From Actinobacteria bacterium HGW-Actinobacteria-2 (GTDB lineage Bacteria > Actinomycetota > Actinomycetes > Propionibacteriales > Propionibacteriaceae): a stretch of 64,000 bases of DNA. Shown here one piece after another: positions 10,709 through 18,617 of this stretch. Each line of letters opens with the position of its first letter. The first letter of the stretch is position 1. The stretch covers positions 558,964 through 622,963 of the forward strand of contig PHEY01000001.1 of assembly GCA_002841335.1 (NCBI GenBank). The letters run 5' to 3'. The notes beneath the pieces are model-generated. The model did not search any database, was not told the origin of the DNA, and saw nothing but the letters and a program-made list of their open reading frames with translations. A program made the position numbers and the translations under genes.

Positions 10709-11962
10709 GTCCTTGTCAAGAAAATTCTCGGCACCTGCGTAGACACTCATCCGCCACGCGTCCACCGCAGCCCCCATCCGGCCCTCGTTCTCCAGGGAGG
10801 TGGCCGCCGCCCGGTAGGCATCGCGAGCCTCGTCCACACGCCCGAGCGCCGCCAACGCCTCAGCCAGAATCAACTCGGAGTTGCTACGCGAAACCGCCTC
10901 AGCGCCGAGCTCAGGATCAGCAAGTACCTCGCGGGCGATGCGAAGTGCCTCCTCGGCGTCGCCACTGCGCAGCGCGAACTGAGCTTGCACCTGCCGCAGC
11001 TCGGCGAGGTCATAGGAGTTGCCCAGGATCTCCAGGCCGAGCGCCGCAGTCTGAATGAGCTCTGCGACACCGTCGACGATGCCGGCCCCCAGGAGACAGC
11101 TGGCTGCGGAGCGGTGATAGCGGGACCACAGACGGAGGTCCCGGCGTGCATCCAACAGGCCCTTGGCGTTGCGGTGGTGCTCGATCCCGGCCTCGGCATT
11201 GCCGGCCGCGAACTCCGCGGTACCCAGTGCCCACTCGATCATTCCTCGGGAATGATCGGAGGTGAGTTGCGGCTCGAGCTCCTTCAACCGGAGCAGGTAG
11301 CGACGGCTCTCCGTCGGTGAGTGGCCGGCCTCAGACATGGCGCTGACAAGGGCCATCAAGGCCTCGGCCGCAATGATTGGCTGCGCCGAGGCGGATGCCT
11401 CGACCGCGCGAGCCCCAAACGCCACCGCCCAGCCCAAACGGTCAGCCGCCCGGTAGGCGATCGAGGTCAACGACAATGCCTGTGATCGCGCCACCGCGAA
11501 TCGCCTGGCCGTCGGGTGCTCGGTCAGCCGCTCGGCCAACTCCGCAGCACTCTCGAACTCGCCGGCCGAGAACCTCGCCTGAGCGAGCAGGTACAACGCT
11601 TCCCATTCACGCCCCGAGTCACCGGCGGCGTGCGCGGCTTCCGCAGCCTGCTGGGCGTGCCGGGCGGCAGCCTTCCAGTCGTGGTCGGACCAGGCCCGTT
11701 CAGCAACCAACAGGTCCTCGATCGGGTCATGCACCACTTGCAGGGCGTCCGGCTTGGCCGTCGCACCCCACTCCAGCAGCGACAGACCGAGCCGACGGGA
11801 CAGAAACTCGACCACCTCTGGCGTCGCGACGCGGCGACCGCTCTCCAGGTGGGAGATGTAACTGCCTGAGTACTTGTCACCACCCAGTTCCGCCTGGGAT
11901 AGACCCTTACCTCGGCGTGCCTTACGCAGGGCTGCGCCGAACTCGACAGCACGGGTGCTCAC
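10682..11962 (-). CDS. XRE-family regulator with TPR-like sensor domain, RRNPP-like
   Basis: 426-aa putative DNA-binding regulator. Residues about 7-62 form an XRE helix-turn-helix (LRKARRGKGLSQAELG, then SYISHLESGRR). Residues about 85-415 are alanine-rich paired helices (AAARHAQQAAEAAHAAGD, AGEFESAAELAERL, GDAEEALRIAREV, LGRVDEARDAYRAA) typical of tetratricopeptide repeats. This two-part design is that of RRNPP receptors such as PlcR, NprR and Rgg, which bind short peptides in their TPR domain. I chose the GTG at 11960-11962 because AGGAGGA lies just upstream; an in-frame TTG at 12001 lacks a site. A divergent 53-aa secreted-peptide gene starts 111 nt away, with GTCAA half-sites between. 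It sits between rplL and rpoB, where actinobacteria usually have little. A peptide ligand is inference. Confidence 0.85.
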   Translation of the reverse strand: MSTRAVEFGAALRKARRGKGLSQAELGGDKYSGSYISHLESGRRVATPEVVEFLSRRLGLSLLEWGATAKPDALQVVHDPIEDLLVAERAWSDHDWKAAARHAQQAAEAAHAAGDSGREWEALYLLAQARFSAGEFESAAELAERLTEHPTARRFAVARSQALSLTSIAYRAADRLGWAVAFGARAVEASASAQPIIAAEALMALVSAMSEAGHSPTESRRYLLRLKELEPQLTSDHSRGMIEWALGTAEFAAGNAEAGIEHHRNAKGLLDARRDLRLWSRYHRSAASCLLGAGIVDGVAELIQTAALGLEILGNSYDLAELRQVQAQFALRSGDAEEALRIAREVLADPELGAEAVSRSNSELILAEALAALGRVDEARDAYRAAATSLENEGRMGAAVDAWRMSVYAGAENFLDKDLTPSVKSD

Positions 11963-11994
11963 CGGTCCTCCTGTCATCTGTACCGCATTCAAAT

Positions 11995-12022
11995 CTGTCA
12001 AATCTTGACAGACTAGTCAAGT
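11995..12022. promoter_or_regulatory. Operator-like GTCAA/TTGAC cluster between regulator and peptide gene
   Basis: CTGTCAA-ATC-TTGACAG is a 7-bp inverted repeat (11995-12011), directly followed by the palindrome GACTAGTC and a third half-site GTCAAGT (12016-12022). One more GTCAA lies at 12050-12054. The cluster covers the -35 of the peptide promoter and the start region of the regulator, a typical place for an XRE operator. Confidence 0.6.
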
Positions 12023-12034
12023 ATTGGCTAGCTT
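12005..12034 (+). promoter_or_regulatory. Promoter P1 of the secreted-peptide gene
   Basis: TTGACA (12005-12010), 18-nt spacer containing GTCAAGT, TAGCTT (12029-12034). The predicted start near 12041 leaves about 33 nt to the peptide ATG. The consensus -35 is itself a half-site of the operator cluster. Confidence 0.7.
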
Positions 12035-12073
12035 TTCGACATCAGGCCAGTCAAGAGAGAGGCTTCGTCCGAA

Positions 12074-12235
12074 ATGAACATCCGCCGGATTATCGTCACC
12101 GCAACCGTCGCCGGTGCTATCGCTGCTCTTCCGTTCACTCTGATCGCCTCCAGCGCCAACACCGCCGGGTTCGTCGGAACGTCGAAGATCGTCACCATCC
12201 AGGGCGGTCAGGGCAACTGGCCTCTCGCCCGCTGA
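12074..12235 (+). CDS. Short secreted peptide, candidate signalling pheromone precursor
   Basis: A 53-aa gene too short for standard gene-size cut-offs. It has a short basic start (MNIRR), a hydrophobic stretch of about 20 residues (IIVTATVAGAIAALPF then TLIA), a likely signal-peptidase site after SSA (residue 28) and a 25-residue tail ending GGQGNWPLAR. GAGAGAGG lies 11 nt before the ATG, promoter P1 upstream and a 12-bp-stem terminator 55 nt downstream, so it is a complete one-gene transcript. It is divergent from an XRE-TPR regulator, the arrangement known for Shp/Rgg and PapR/PlcR pairs. I know no family for it. Which part would be the active signal is unknown; the C-terminal residues are the usual place. 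A small bacteriocin-like or structural peptide is the alternative. Confidence 0.75.
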   Translation: MNIRRIIVTATVAGAIAALPFTLIASSANTAGFVGTSKIVTIQGGQGNWPLAR

Positions 12236-12289
12236 CCTCGTCAGCACTCCCACCCCCATAGTCAACACTCACACCACCTCCAGAAGAGA

Positions 12290-12323
12290 AGGATGGCGGG
12301 TGTCGCCAGATACCCGCCATCCT
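12290..12323 (+). terminator. Terminator after the peptide gene
   Basis: AGGATGGCGGGT and ACCCGCCATCCT form a perfect 12-bp stem with a 10-nt loop, followed by a pyrimidine-rich run. It closes the peptide transcript before the convergent rplL terminator. Confidence 0.8.
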
Positions 12324-12366
12324 CCTTCCCCTAGTCAGACCTGCAGGGCCGCCACCCTCGGTCACA

Positions 12367-12410
12367 AGCCAACAGGGGCCGCAACCATTCGGTTGCGGCC
12401 CCTGTTGGCT
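12367..12410 (-). terminator. Terminator after rplJL
   Basis: A perfect 20-bp inverted repeat with a 4-nt loop, 13 nt after the rplL stop. The inner arms are CCGCAACC and GGTTGCGG. There is no long U-run, as is common in actinobacteria. It separates rplJL from the regulator cassette and rpoB. Confidence 0.85.
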
Positions 12411-12423
12411 GTGAATCAAGCGG

Positions 12424-12822
12424 TCACTTGACGCTCACCGCAGCGCCGGCGGCCTCGAGGGCCTCCTTGGCCTTGGCAGCAACGTCGCGGGCAACCTTCT
12501 CCAGGATGGCCTTCGGAGCGGCCTCAACCAGAGCCTTGGCCTCGGCCAGACCCAGGTTGGTCAGCGCGCGGACCTCCTTGATGACCTGGATCTTCTTGTC
12601 GCCAACGGAATCCAGGATCACGTCGACCTCGTTGGACTCTTCCTCAGCGGCAGAGTCATCGGCGCCACCGGCGGCCGGGGCGGCAGCGGCGGCCACGGCC
12701 ACCGGAGCAGCGGCGGTCACGCCGAAGGTGTCTTCGAACAGCTTCACGAACTCGGAGAGCTCGATCAGGGTCATCTCCTTGAATGCCTCAAGGAGCTCGT
12801 CAGTGGTGAGCTTCTTCGCCAT
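12424..12822 (-). CDS. rplL: 50S ribosomal protein L7/L12
   Basis: Multi-copy stalk protein that recruits translational GTPases. 132 aa: N-terminal dimer domain ([19 protein letters not shown]), an alanine/proline hinge at about residues 38-55 and the C-terminal domain with the factor-binding helix ([16 protein letters not shown]). I chose the second of two in-frame ATGs (12820-12822), since AAAGGA lies 8 nt before it but only 2 nt before the first. It starts 18 nt after rplJ and ends at a 20-bp hairpin terminator. Confidence 0.97.
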   Translation of the reverse strand: MAKKLTTDELLEAFKEMTLIELSEFVKLFEDTFGVTAAAPVAVAAAAAPAAGGADDSAAEEESNEVDVILDSVGDKKIQVIKEVRALTNLGLAEAKALVEAAPKAILEKVARDVAAKAKEALEAAGAAVSVK

Positions 12823-12840
12823 ATTCATGGTCCTTTCGGG

Positions 12841-13428
12841 TTACTCGGATGCAGCGTCAGCCGCGTCAGTAGTGGCCTCAGCAGCGGGAGCTGCATCGGT
12901 TGCCGGGGCATCCCCGGCGGGCTTCTGGGACTTCAGCGCCTCGAAGACGCGTGCCGCCTGCGAGAGCGGGGCGGCAAACAAGCCGACCGCCTTGGCGAGG
13001 TTCCCGTTCATGGCGCCGGCCAGCTTGGCCAGCAGCACTTCGCGAGATTCCAGATCGGCAAGCTTCTTGACAGCCTCGGCATCAAGGACGCGACCGTCCA
13101 TGACACCGCCCTTGATCACCAGAAGCGGGTGCGCCTTGGCGAAGTCACGAAGACCCTTCGCCACGGTGGCAACGTCACCGCGGATGAAGGCGATCGCAGT
13201 CGGACCGGTGAGGTTCTCCCCCAGGCCCTCGATACCCGCTTCGCGGGCTGCGATCAGAGTCAGCGTGTTCTTCGTCACGGCGTAGGTGGCGTCCGCACCC
13301 AAGGACCGGCGCAGTTCTTTCAGGTCCTTGACGGTGAGTCCGCGGTACTCGGTCAGCACAGCGGCCGAGGCAGTGTTGAACGCTTCGGTCAACTCTGCGA
13401 CGGTGGCTGCCTTGTCCGGCCTCGCCAT
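12841..13428 (-). CDS. rplJ: 50S ribosomal protein L10
   Basis: Stalk-base protein that anchors L7/L12 dimers to 23S rRNA and is known to repress its own mRNA. 195 aa: N-terminal rRNA-binding domain ([31 protein letters not shown]) and a C-terminal helix for L12 followed by an alanine-rich acidic tail rich in A, T and E. I chose the ATG at 13426-13428 because AAGGAG precedes it at 4 nt; an upstream in-frame ATG at 13443 lies within that site's own leader. The leader carries an attenuator. Confidence 0.96.
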   Translation of the reverse strand: MARPDKAATVAELTEAFNTASAAVLTEYRGLTVKDLKELRRSLGADATYAVTKNTLTLIAAREAGIEGLGENLTGPTAIAFIRGDVATVAKGLRDFAKAHPLLVIKGGVMDGRVLDAEAVKKLADLESREVLLAKLAGAMNGNLAKAVGLFAAPLSQAARVFEALKSQKPAGDAPATDAAPAAEATTDAADAASE

Positions 13429-13472
13429 GGGTCTCCTTCCCACTTCTCTTCGTAGCGCCGAAGATCACTGGC

Positions 13473-13505
13473 AAAGAAAAAACCCCGGTGCGCAGGCGAC
13501 CGGGG
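13473..13505 (-). terminator. Leader terminator (attenuator) before rplJ
   Basis: On the minus strand CCCCGGT, a 9-nt loop and ACCGGGG are followed by TTTTTTC and TTT, a textbook intrinsic terminator about 45 nt upstream of the rplJ ATG. Its loop (CGCCTGCGC) can instead pair with an upstream segment. Confidence 0.85.
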
Positions 13506-13587
13506 AAATGCTCATTGAGCTTCCATCATCACCTGCGCGGGTTTTATCGGCCCTGACGAATCAGGACCGCACCAGCGGTCTTCGGCA
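13506..13587 (-). promoter_or_regulatory. L10 leader with antiterminator segment
   Basis: Leader RNA between the rplJ promoter and the attenuator. The segment AAAACCCGCGCAGG (13532-13545, minus strand) can pair with the terminator: GCGCAGG with the loop CCTGCGC, and AAAACCC with GGGTTTT of the 3' arm and U-run. This is a mutually exclusive antiterminator. The position matches the known L10 (rplJ) leader in which L10-L12 binds its own mRNA. Confidence 0.7.
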
Positions 13588-13593
13588 GCGCTC

Positions 13594-13623
13594 AGTCTAC
13601 GGGGATCACACGCCGGGGACCAA
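13594..13623 (-). promoter_or_regulatory. Promoter of rplJ-rplL
   Basis: Minus strand TTGGTC, 18-nt spacer, TAGACT. The predicted start near 13587 gives a leader of about 160 nt holding the attenuator. Confidence 0.6.
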
Positions 13624-13666
13624 ATCCGCACTCCGCCACTCCCCCGTCCAGGCCCCGAAAACAGCA

Positions 13667-13693
13667 GTGCCCCGAGCCAACGGCTCGGGGCAC
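13667..13693 (-). terminator. Terminator after rplA
   Basis: GTGCCCCGAGCC and GGCTCGGGGCAC form a perfect 12-bp stem with a 3-nt loop, 14 nt after the rplA stop. It ends the secE-nusG-rplK-rplA transcript before the rplJ promoter. Confidence 0.85.
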
Positions 13694-13707
13694 CTGCCAG
13701 ATTCAGT

Positions 13708-14409
13708 TCACTCAGCGCTGGGCTTGGCGCGCTGTGGGTCGATCGCCACGCCCGGACCCATGGTCGAGGCGGCAGTGATCTTCTTGATGTAGCGACCCTT
13801 GGAGGCGCTCGGCTTGAGCCGCAGCACCTCGTCCATAGCGGCGAAGTAGTTCTCGCTGAGCTGCTGCTCAGTGAAGGACGCCTTGCCGACGATGAAGTGC
13901 AGGTTGGCGTGACGGTCCACGCGGAACTCGATCTTGCCACCCTTGATATCGCTCACCGCCTTGGCGACGTCCATGGTGACCGTGCCGGTCTTCGGGTTCG
14001 GCATCAGACCACGCGGGCCGAGCACGCGACCCAGACGACCGACCTTGCCCATCAGATCCGGGGTGGCCACGACCGCGTCGAAGTCGAGGTAGCCCTTGGC
14101 GACCTTGTCGATCAGTTCGTCGTCGCCGACCTCGTCAGCGCCGGCAGCGGCGGCTTCGGCAGCCTTCTCACCGGTGGCAAAGACCAGGACCCGTGCGGTC
14201 TTGCCCGTTCCGTTGGGAAGGTTGACGGTGCCACGCACCATCTGATCAGCCTTGCGCGGATCAACACCGAGGCGCATGACCACCTCGACGGTCTCGTCAA
14301 ACTTGGCTGAGGCGTTCGACTTCACCAGGCCCAGCGCCGCTTCGGGGCTGTACAGCTGGTCTACGTCGATCTTTTCGGCGGCGGCCCGGTAGGCCTTGCT
14401 TCGCTTCAT
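13708..14409 (-). CDS. rplA: 50S ribosomal protein L1
   Basis: Forms the mobile L1 stalk at the ribosomal E site and represses the L11 operon mRNA in well-studied bacteria. 233 aa, usual length, beginning [15 protein letters not shown], with the signature region [16 protein letters not shown] at about residues 130-145 and [13 protein letters not shown] near the C-terminal domain. It follows rplK by 88 nt and is closed by a 12-bp-stem terminator. Confidence 0.98.
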   Translation of the reverse strand: MKRSKAYRAAAEKIDVDQLYSPEAALGLVKSNASAKFDETVEVVMRLGVDPRKADQMVRGTVNLPNGTGKTARVLVFATGEKAAEAAAAGADEVGDDELIDKVAKGYLDFDAVVATPDLMGKVGRLGRVLGPRGLMPNPKTGTVTMDVAKAVSDIKGGKIEFRVDRHANLHFIVGKASFTEQQLSENYFAAMDEVLRLKPSASKGRYIKKITAASTMGPGVAIDPQRAKPSAE

Positions 14410-14497
14410 TCTGGTCTCCTTCGTGAATCGGGCCCTCGTGTGAGCCCAGTGCCAGGTGTGGTGCGGGCGCGATGCCCTCCCACAGGGTTTGGGTTGG

Positions 14498-14929
14498 TCA
14501 GCCTTCGACCTTCACGCCCATGGAGCGTGCGGTGCCGGCCACGATCTTCATGGCGGCGTCGACGTCGTTGGCGTTGAGGTCAGGCATCTTGGTTTCGGCG
14601 ATCTCGCGCACCTGCGCAGAGGTGATCGAACCGACGAAGTCCTTATGCGGACGAGCAGAACCACTCTGCAGGCCAGCAGCCTTCTTGATCATCTCCGCAG
14701 CCGGCGGCGTCTTGGTGATGAAGCTGAACGTGCGGTCTTCGTAGATGGTGATCTCGACCGGGATCACGTTGCCACGCATGGCCTCGGTCTCGGCGTTGTA
14801 CCGCTTGCAGAACTCCATGATGTTCACGCCGTGCGGACCGAGGGCGGTACCGACCGGCGGAGCAGGAGTGGCCGCGCCCGCGTTCAGGGCCACCTTGACG
14901 ATCGCGGCTACCTTCTTCTTGGGAGGCAT
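14498..14929 (-). CDS. rplK: 50S ribosomal protein L11
   Basis: Binds the GTPase-associated centre of 23S rRNA and takes part in stringent-response sensing. 143 aa, usual length: the proline-rich N-terminal domain ([20 protein letters not shown], residues about 21-40) and the C-terminal RNA-binding domain with AGTARSMGV at the end. It lies between nusG (66 nt upstream) and rplA in the conserved order. Confidence 0.98.
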   Translation of the reverse strand: MPPKKKVAAIVKVALNAGAATPAPPVGTALGPHGVNIMEFCKRYNAETEAMRGNVIPVEITIYEDRTFSFITKTPPAAEMIKKAAGLQSGSARPHKDFVGSITSAQVREIAETKMPDLNANDVDAAMKIVAGTARSMGVKVEG

Positions 14930-14995
14930 TCTGTTTGGGTCCTTCTGGTTGATTGGTTCTTGCCGTCCGGCCGGCGGCCGGCGGCGCTGCGATGC

Positions 14996-15820
14996 CTAGA
15001 CTCGCTGGATCTGGCCGAGGGTCAGATCGACCGGGGTCTCCCGGCCGAGGATCTCGACCAGCGCCTTGAGGCGTTGGCTGTTCGCGTTGATCTCGGTGAT
15101 CGTCGCGTGCACCCCGGCAAAGGGACCGGCGACCACCATGACCGAATCTCCGACGTTGAAGTCGGCGATCTCGATCTTCTTGGGGCGGCTCTTGGTACCG
15201 CCGGTGGCGGCAGCCGCAGCCCGAGCCAAAGCGGCCGGGGCAAGCATCTTTTCCACTTCGTCGAGGCTCAGCGGCACCGGCGCGTTCGCGTGGGCCACGA
15301 AGCCGGTGACCGAGGGGGTGTGCCGCACGGCCGCCCAGGAGGCGTCGGTGAGGTCCATCCGGACCAGCACATAACCCGGCAGAACCGTACGAGTCACCGA
15401 CTTGCGGGCTCCGTTGCGGGTCTCGATGACCTCTTCGGTGGGCACGACCGCCTCGAAGATGTAGTCCTCCATGCCGAGGGTCTTCACGCGGTTGTCGAGG
15501 TTCTGCTTCACCCGATTCTCCATGCCGGAGTAGGTGTGAATCACGTACCAGTCGCCGATCTGGCTGCGCAGCTGCTGACGCAGCTCGGCCATCACGGCTT
15601 CCTCGTCGGCGTCCAGCGCGGCCGGCTCTTCCTCAGGCTCCTCGTCGCCCTCGGTCAGCGTGGCCAGCATGTCCGCGTCGGACTGGGTCTGGTCAGCACC
15701 GAAGTCGAGGCCCAGGTCGAGATCATCGGACTCGGCCGACTCGGGCATCCCGAGATCAATCTCGATCGCGTCGGAGTCGAGCTCGTCGAAGCCGCCATCG
15801 ATTGGGGTGTTGTCGCTCAC
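14996..15820 (-). CDS. nusG: Transcription termination/antitermination factor NusG
   Basis: Binds the RNA polymerase clamp to control pausing and couples it to Rho or the ribosome. 274 aa, longer than the roughly 180-aa E. coli protein because of an acidic N-terminal extension (residues 1 to about 90, rich in D, E and S), as is usual in actinobacteria. The NGN domain begins at WYVIHTYSGMENRVKQNL and the KOW domain is at GDSVMVVAGPFAGVHATI. It lies 15 nt after secE and 66 nt before rplK. Confidence 0.97.
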   Translation of the reverse strand: MSDNTPIDGGFDELDSDAIEIDLGMPESAESDDLDLGLDFGADQTQSDADMLATLTEGDEEPEEEPAALDADEEAVMAELRQQLRSQIGDWYVIHTYSGMENRVKQNLDNRVKTLGMEDYIFEAVVPTEEVIETRNGARKSVTRTVLPGYVLVRMDLTDASWAAVRHTPSVTGFVAHANAPVPLSLDEVEKMLAPAALARAAAAATGGTKSRPKKIEIADFNVGDSVMVVAGPFAGVHATITEINANSQRLKALVEILGRETPVDLTLGQIQRV

Positions 15821-15835
15821 AGGTCCTTCGCTTCC

Positions 15836-16273
15836 TTAGTTCTGGCTCGGGCTCTGGCCGAACAGCTGCAGGATCAGCGCACCGAACCCCAGGTCGAGCA
15901 GGGCCACGATGCCGATCATGATCAACACGAACACCAACACCACAATGAAGTACTGCTGGAGCTGAACCCAGGTCGGCCAGACGACCTTCTTCAGCTCACC
16001 GATTGCCTCACGGACGAACTGCACCGGGGTGGTCCGCTTACGGTCCGTCTCGGCGCCACTGGTGCGCTTAGCGGTGGCGTGACCCTTTCCGGCCTCAGCA
16101 GTGACCGGCTTCTTGCGAGTCGGTCGGGCGCCGGCAGCAGCCTTGGCGACCTGTTCGGACTCGGTGAGGTCGGTTTCGTCGATATCGTCCAGACCCATCG
16201 CCTCAAGCTCGGCGTCGCCGATGGGTGCGTCGGCAGGGACGTCAGCCGCAGCCCTGTCCTTCTTCTCCGCCAC
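15836..16273 (-). CDS. secE: Preprotein translocase subunit SecE
   Basis: Small clamp subunit of the SecYEG channel in the inner membrane. 145 aa: a charged N-terminal extension of about 85 residues (acidic, then K/R-rich), the conserved amphipathic helix (FVREAIGELKKVVWPTW) and one membrane span (YFIVVLVFVLIMIGIVALL). I chose the GTG at 16271-16273 because AAGGA lies 8 nt upstream; the longer reading to 16363 runs into tRNA-Trp. A single-span SecE with a long hydrophilic extension is normal for actinobacteria. Confidence 0.95.
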   Translation of the reverse strand: MAEKKDRAAADVPADAPIGDAELEAMGLDDIDETDLTESEQVAKAAAGARPTRKKPVTAEAGKGHATAKRTSGAETDRKRTTPVQFVREAIGELKKVVWPTWVQLQQYFIVVLVFVLIMIGIVALLDLGFGALILQLFGQSPSQN

Positions 16274-16336
16274 TTCGGCAATCCTTCTTTCGCTCGTTCG
16301 ATGGTGCTGGTTGGACGCCTGGTACGTCCGATCCAG

Positions 16337-16409
<73 letters not shown>

Positions 16410-16430
16410 CGGTGCCAAACCCCCGCCGAT

Positions 16431-16448
16431 CCGTGCCTCAGGGCACGG
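16431..16448 (-). terminator. Small hairpin between metG and tRNA-Trp
   Basis: CCGTGCC and GGCACGG with a 4-nt loop. It lies between the tRNA promoter and the tRNA, so it is either a weak end for metG read-through or part of the tRNA leader. Confidence 0.4.
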
Positions 16449-16478
16449 CGCAGCAGGCACTTAGCCGCCAAGAACCAG

Positions 16479-16508
16479 ATTGTACGGGTTAACAGAAGGC
16501 GAGTCGAA
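16479..16508 (-). promoter_or_regulatory. Promoter of tRNA-Trp and secE-nusG-rplK-rplA
   Basis: Minus strand TTCGAC, 18-nt spacer, TACAAT. The -10 is close to perfect and lies about 70 nt before the tRNA. Confidence 0.6.
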
Positions 16509-16519
16509 CCGGCGCACTG

Positions 16520-18574
16520 TCACCGCACTCGCATTCCCGGGGTTGCCCCGGCATCAGGCTCCAACAAGAAGATTCCCGGCTCGACTGCCGCGTCGGCGTG
16601 ACCCGCCGCCAGCACCATTCCCTCACTCACCCCGAACCGCATGGTTCGCGGTGCCAGGTTCGCCACAACCACCGTGAGCCGTCCGACGAGGTCTTCCGGT
16701 CGGTAGGCCGAGGAGATGCCGGAGAAGATCGTGCGCGGGCTCGGCTCGCCGACGTCGACGGTGAGCTGCAACAGCTTGGTGCTGCCGTCCACGGCGGACG
16801 CAGCCACGATCCGGGCCACCCGAAGGTCGACCGCAGCGAAGGAGTCGATGGTGATCTGATCGGCCAACGCCTCGCCACCCGGAGTCACCACCGGTTCTGG
16901 CTCGATCGCCGCGACCGCGGGCTCGAACAACTGCTCGACCAACTCGGCATCCACGCGCTGCATCAGATGGGCGTAGCGACCGATGGTCCGGCCTCCCAAC
17001 GTTGCGGCGGTATCGTCCCAAGTGAACTGCTCGGTACCCAGGAAGTCCGCCACCGCCGAAGCCGTGGCCGGCACCACTGGGGCCAGCAGGATGGTGAGGA
17101 TCCGGAAGGCCTCGATGCCGGTGCTGCAAGCCTGGTGAAGCTCGGTCTCGGCACCTTCGACCTTGGCCAGCTCCCACGGCTTGTGAGCCTCGACGTAGGT
17201 GTTCACCTTGTCGGCGAGCGCCATGATCTCGCGCAGCGCTTTTCCGAACTCCCGGGTCTCGTAGAACTCGGCCACCACCGGCACCTGAGCGCGCAGGTCG
17301 GCCAACAAGACATCACCGTCGGCACCCAGGTCAGTGGCCAGACATCCGTCGAAGCGCTTGCTGAGGAAGCCGGCCACTCGACTGGCGATGTTGACGTACT
17401 TGCCGACCAGGTCGGAGTTCACCCGGGTGACGAAGTCGCTGGGCGTGAAGTCGACATCCTCCACGTGGGAGTTCAGCTTCGCCGCGATGTAGTACCGCAG
17501 CCAGTCGGGGTTGAGTCCCAGCTCCAGATAGCGAAGCGGGCTGATGCCGGTCCCCCGGCTCTTGCTCATCTTCTCTTCGCTCACCGTGATGAAGCCGTGC
17601 ACGTAGACGTTGTCGGGCACCTTGCGGCCGGAGAACTTCAGCATCGCCGGCCAGAACAGCGTGTGGAAGTAGACGATGTCCTTTCCGATGAAGTGAATCT
17701 GCTCCACTTCGGGGTCGGCCAGGAAGGCGTCCACGTCCTTACCCAGCTTGCCGAAGAGGTTCACCAGCGAGGCCAGGTAGCCGATCGGCGCGTCCAGCCA
17801 CACATAGAAGTACTTGCCGTCAGCGTCGGGGATCGGAATGCCGAAGTACGGCGCATCGCGGGAGATGTCCCAGTCGGACAGGCCACCGCTGCCATCGGGG
17901 TTGGTGACGAACCATTCGCGCACCTTGTTGGCCACCCCGGGCTGCAACTTGCCGTCCTGCGTCCAGCCCTGAAGGAACTCCACGCAGCGCGGATCGGACA
18001 GACGGAAGAAGTAATGCTCGCTGCTTCGAAGCTCCGGAGTAGCACCCGACAAGGCCGAATACGGGTTGATCAGGTCGGTGGGTGCGTAGACCGCGCCACA
18101 TACCTCGCAGGAGTCGCCGTACTGATCGGCCGCACCACACTTGGGGCAGGTGCCCTTGATGTAGCGGTCGGGCAGGAACATGCCCTTGACCGGATCGAAG
18201 AACTGTTCGACCTCACGGACGTCGATCAGCCCGGCATCACGCAGGCCGAGGTAGATCGACTGCGCCAGGGCGGTGTTCTCGGGGCTGTCGGTGGAGTGCC
18301 AGTTGTCGAAGGAGATGCTGAACCCGTCCAGGTAGGCCTGGCGGCCCGAGGCGATCCCCGCGACGAACTGCTGCGGGGTCAGGCCCGCCTTCTCCGCCGC
18401 GATCATGATCGGAGCGCCGTGGGCATCGTCGGCGCCAACGAAGTACACCTTGGCCCCGCGCATCCGCTGGTAGCGCACCCAGATGTCAGCCTGGATGTAC
18501 TCCATCATGTGACCGATGTGGAACGGTGCGTTGGCGTACGGCAGGGCTGTCGTGACGAACAGCGTCCGGGTCAT
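16520..18574 (-). CDS. metG: Methionine--tRNA ligase
   Basis: Class I aminoacyl-tRNA synthetase that charges tRNA-Met. 684 aa from the ATG at 18572-18574 ([17 protein letters not shown]), preceded by GAGAGG. The HIGH motif is FHIGHMMEY (about residue 18), a zinc knuckle has CPKC and CEVC, and the KMSKS motif is [11 protein letters not shown]. The last about 110 residues are an EMAP/Arc1p tRNA-binding domain ([15 protein letters not shown]) that E. coli-type MetG uses to dimerise. The tRNA-Met at 22457-22529 is one substrate. It lies 43 nt after the aminotransferase gene, probably co-transcribed. Confidence 0.97.
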   Translation of the reverse strand: MTRTLFVTTALPYANAPFHIGHMMEYIQADIWVRYQRMRGAKVYFVGADDAHGAPIMIAAEKAGLTPQQFVAGIASGRQAYLDGFSISFDNWHSTDSPENTALAQSIYLGLRDAGLIDVREVEQFFDPVKGMFLPDRYIKGTCPKCGAADQYGDSCEVCGAVYAPTDLINPYSALSGATPELRSSEHYFFRLSDPRCVEFLQGWTQDGKLQPGVANKVREWFVTNPDGSGGLSDWDISRDAPYFGIPIPDADGKYFYVWLDAPIGYLASLVNLFGKLGKDVDAFLADPEVEQIHFIGKDIVYFHTLFWPAMLKFSGRKVPDNVYVHGFITVSEEKMSKSRGTGISPLRYLELGLNPDWLRYYIAAKLNSHVEDVDFTPSDFVTRVNSDLVGKYVNIASRVAGFLSKRFDGCLATDLGADGDVLLADLRAQVPVVAEFYETREFGKALREIMALADKVNTYVEAHKPWELAKVEGAETELHQACSTGIEAFRILTILLAPVVPATASAVADFLGTEQFTWDDTAATLGGRTIGRYAHLMQRVDAELVEQLFEPAVAAIEPEPVVTPGGEALADQITIDSFAAVDLRVARIVAASAVDGSTKLLQLTVDVGEPSPRTIFSGISSAYRPEDLVGRLTVVVANLAPRTMRFGVSEGMVLAAGHADAAVEPGIFLLEPDAGATPGMRVR

Positions 18575-18617
18575 GATCGAGAACCTCTCTTGGGCCGGGA
18601 CTCCCCCGGCCCCGTTT

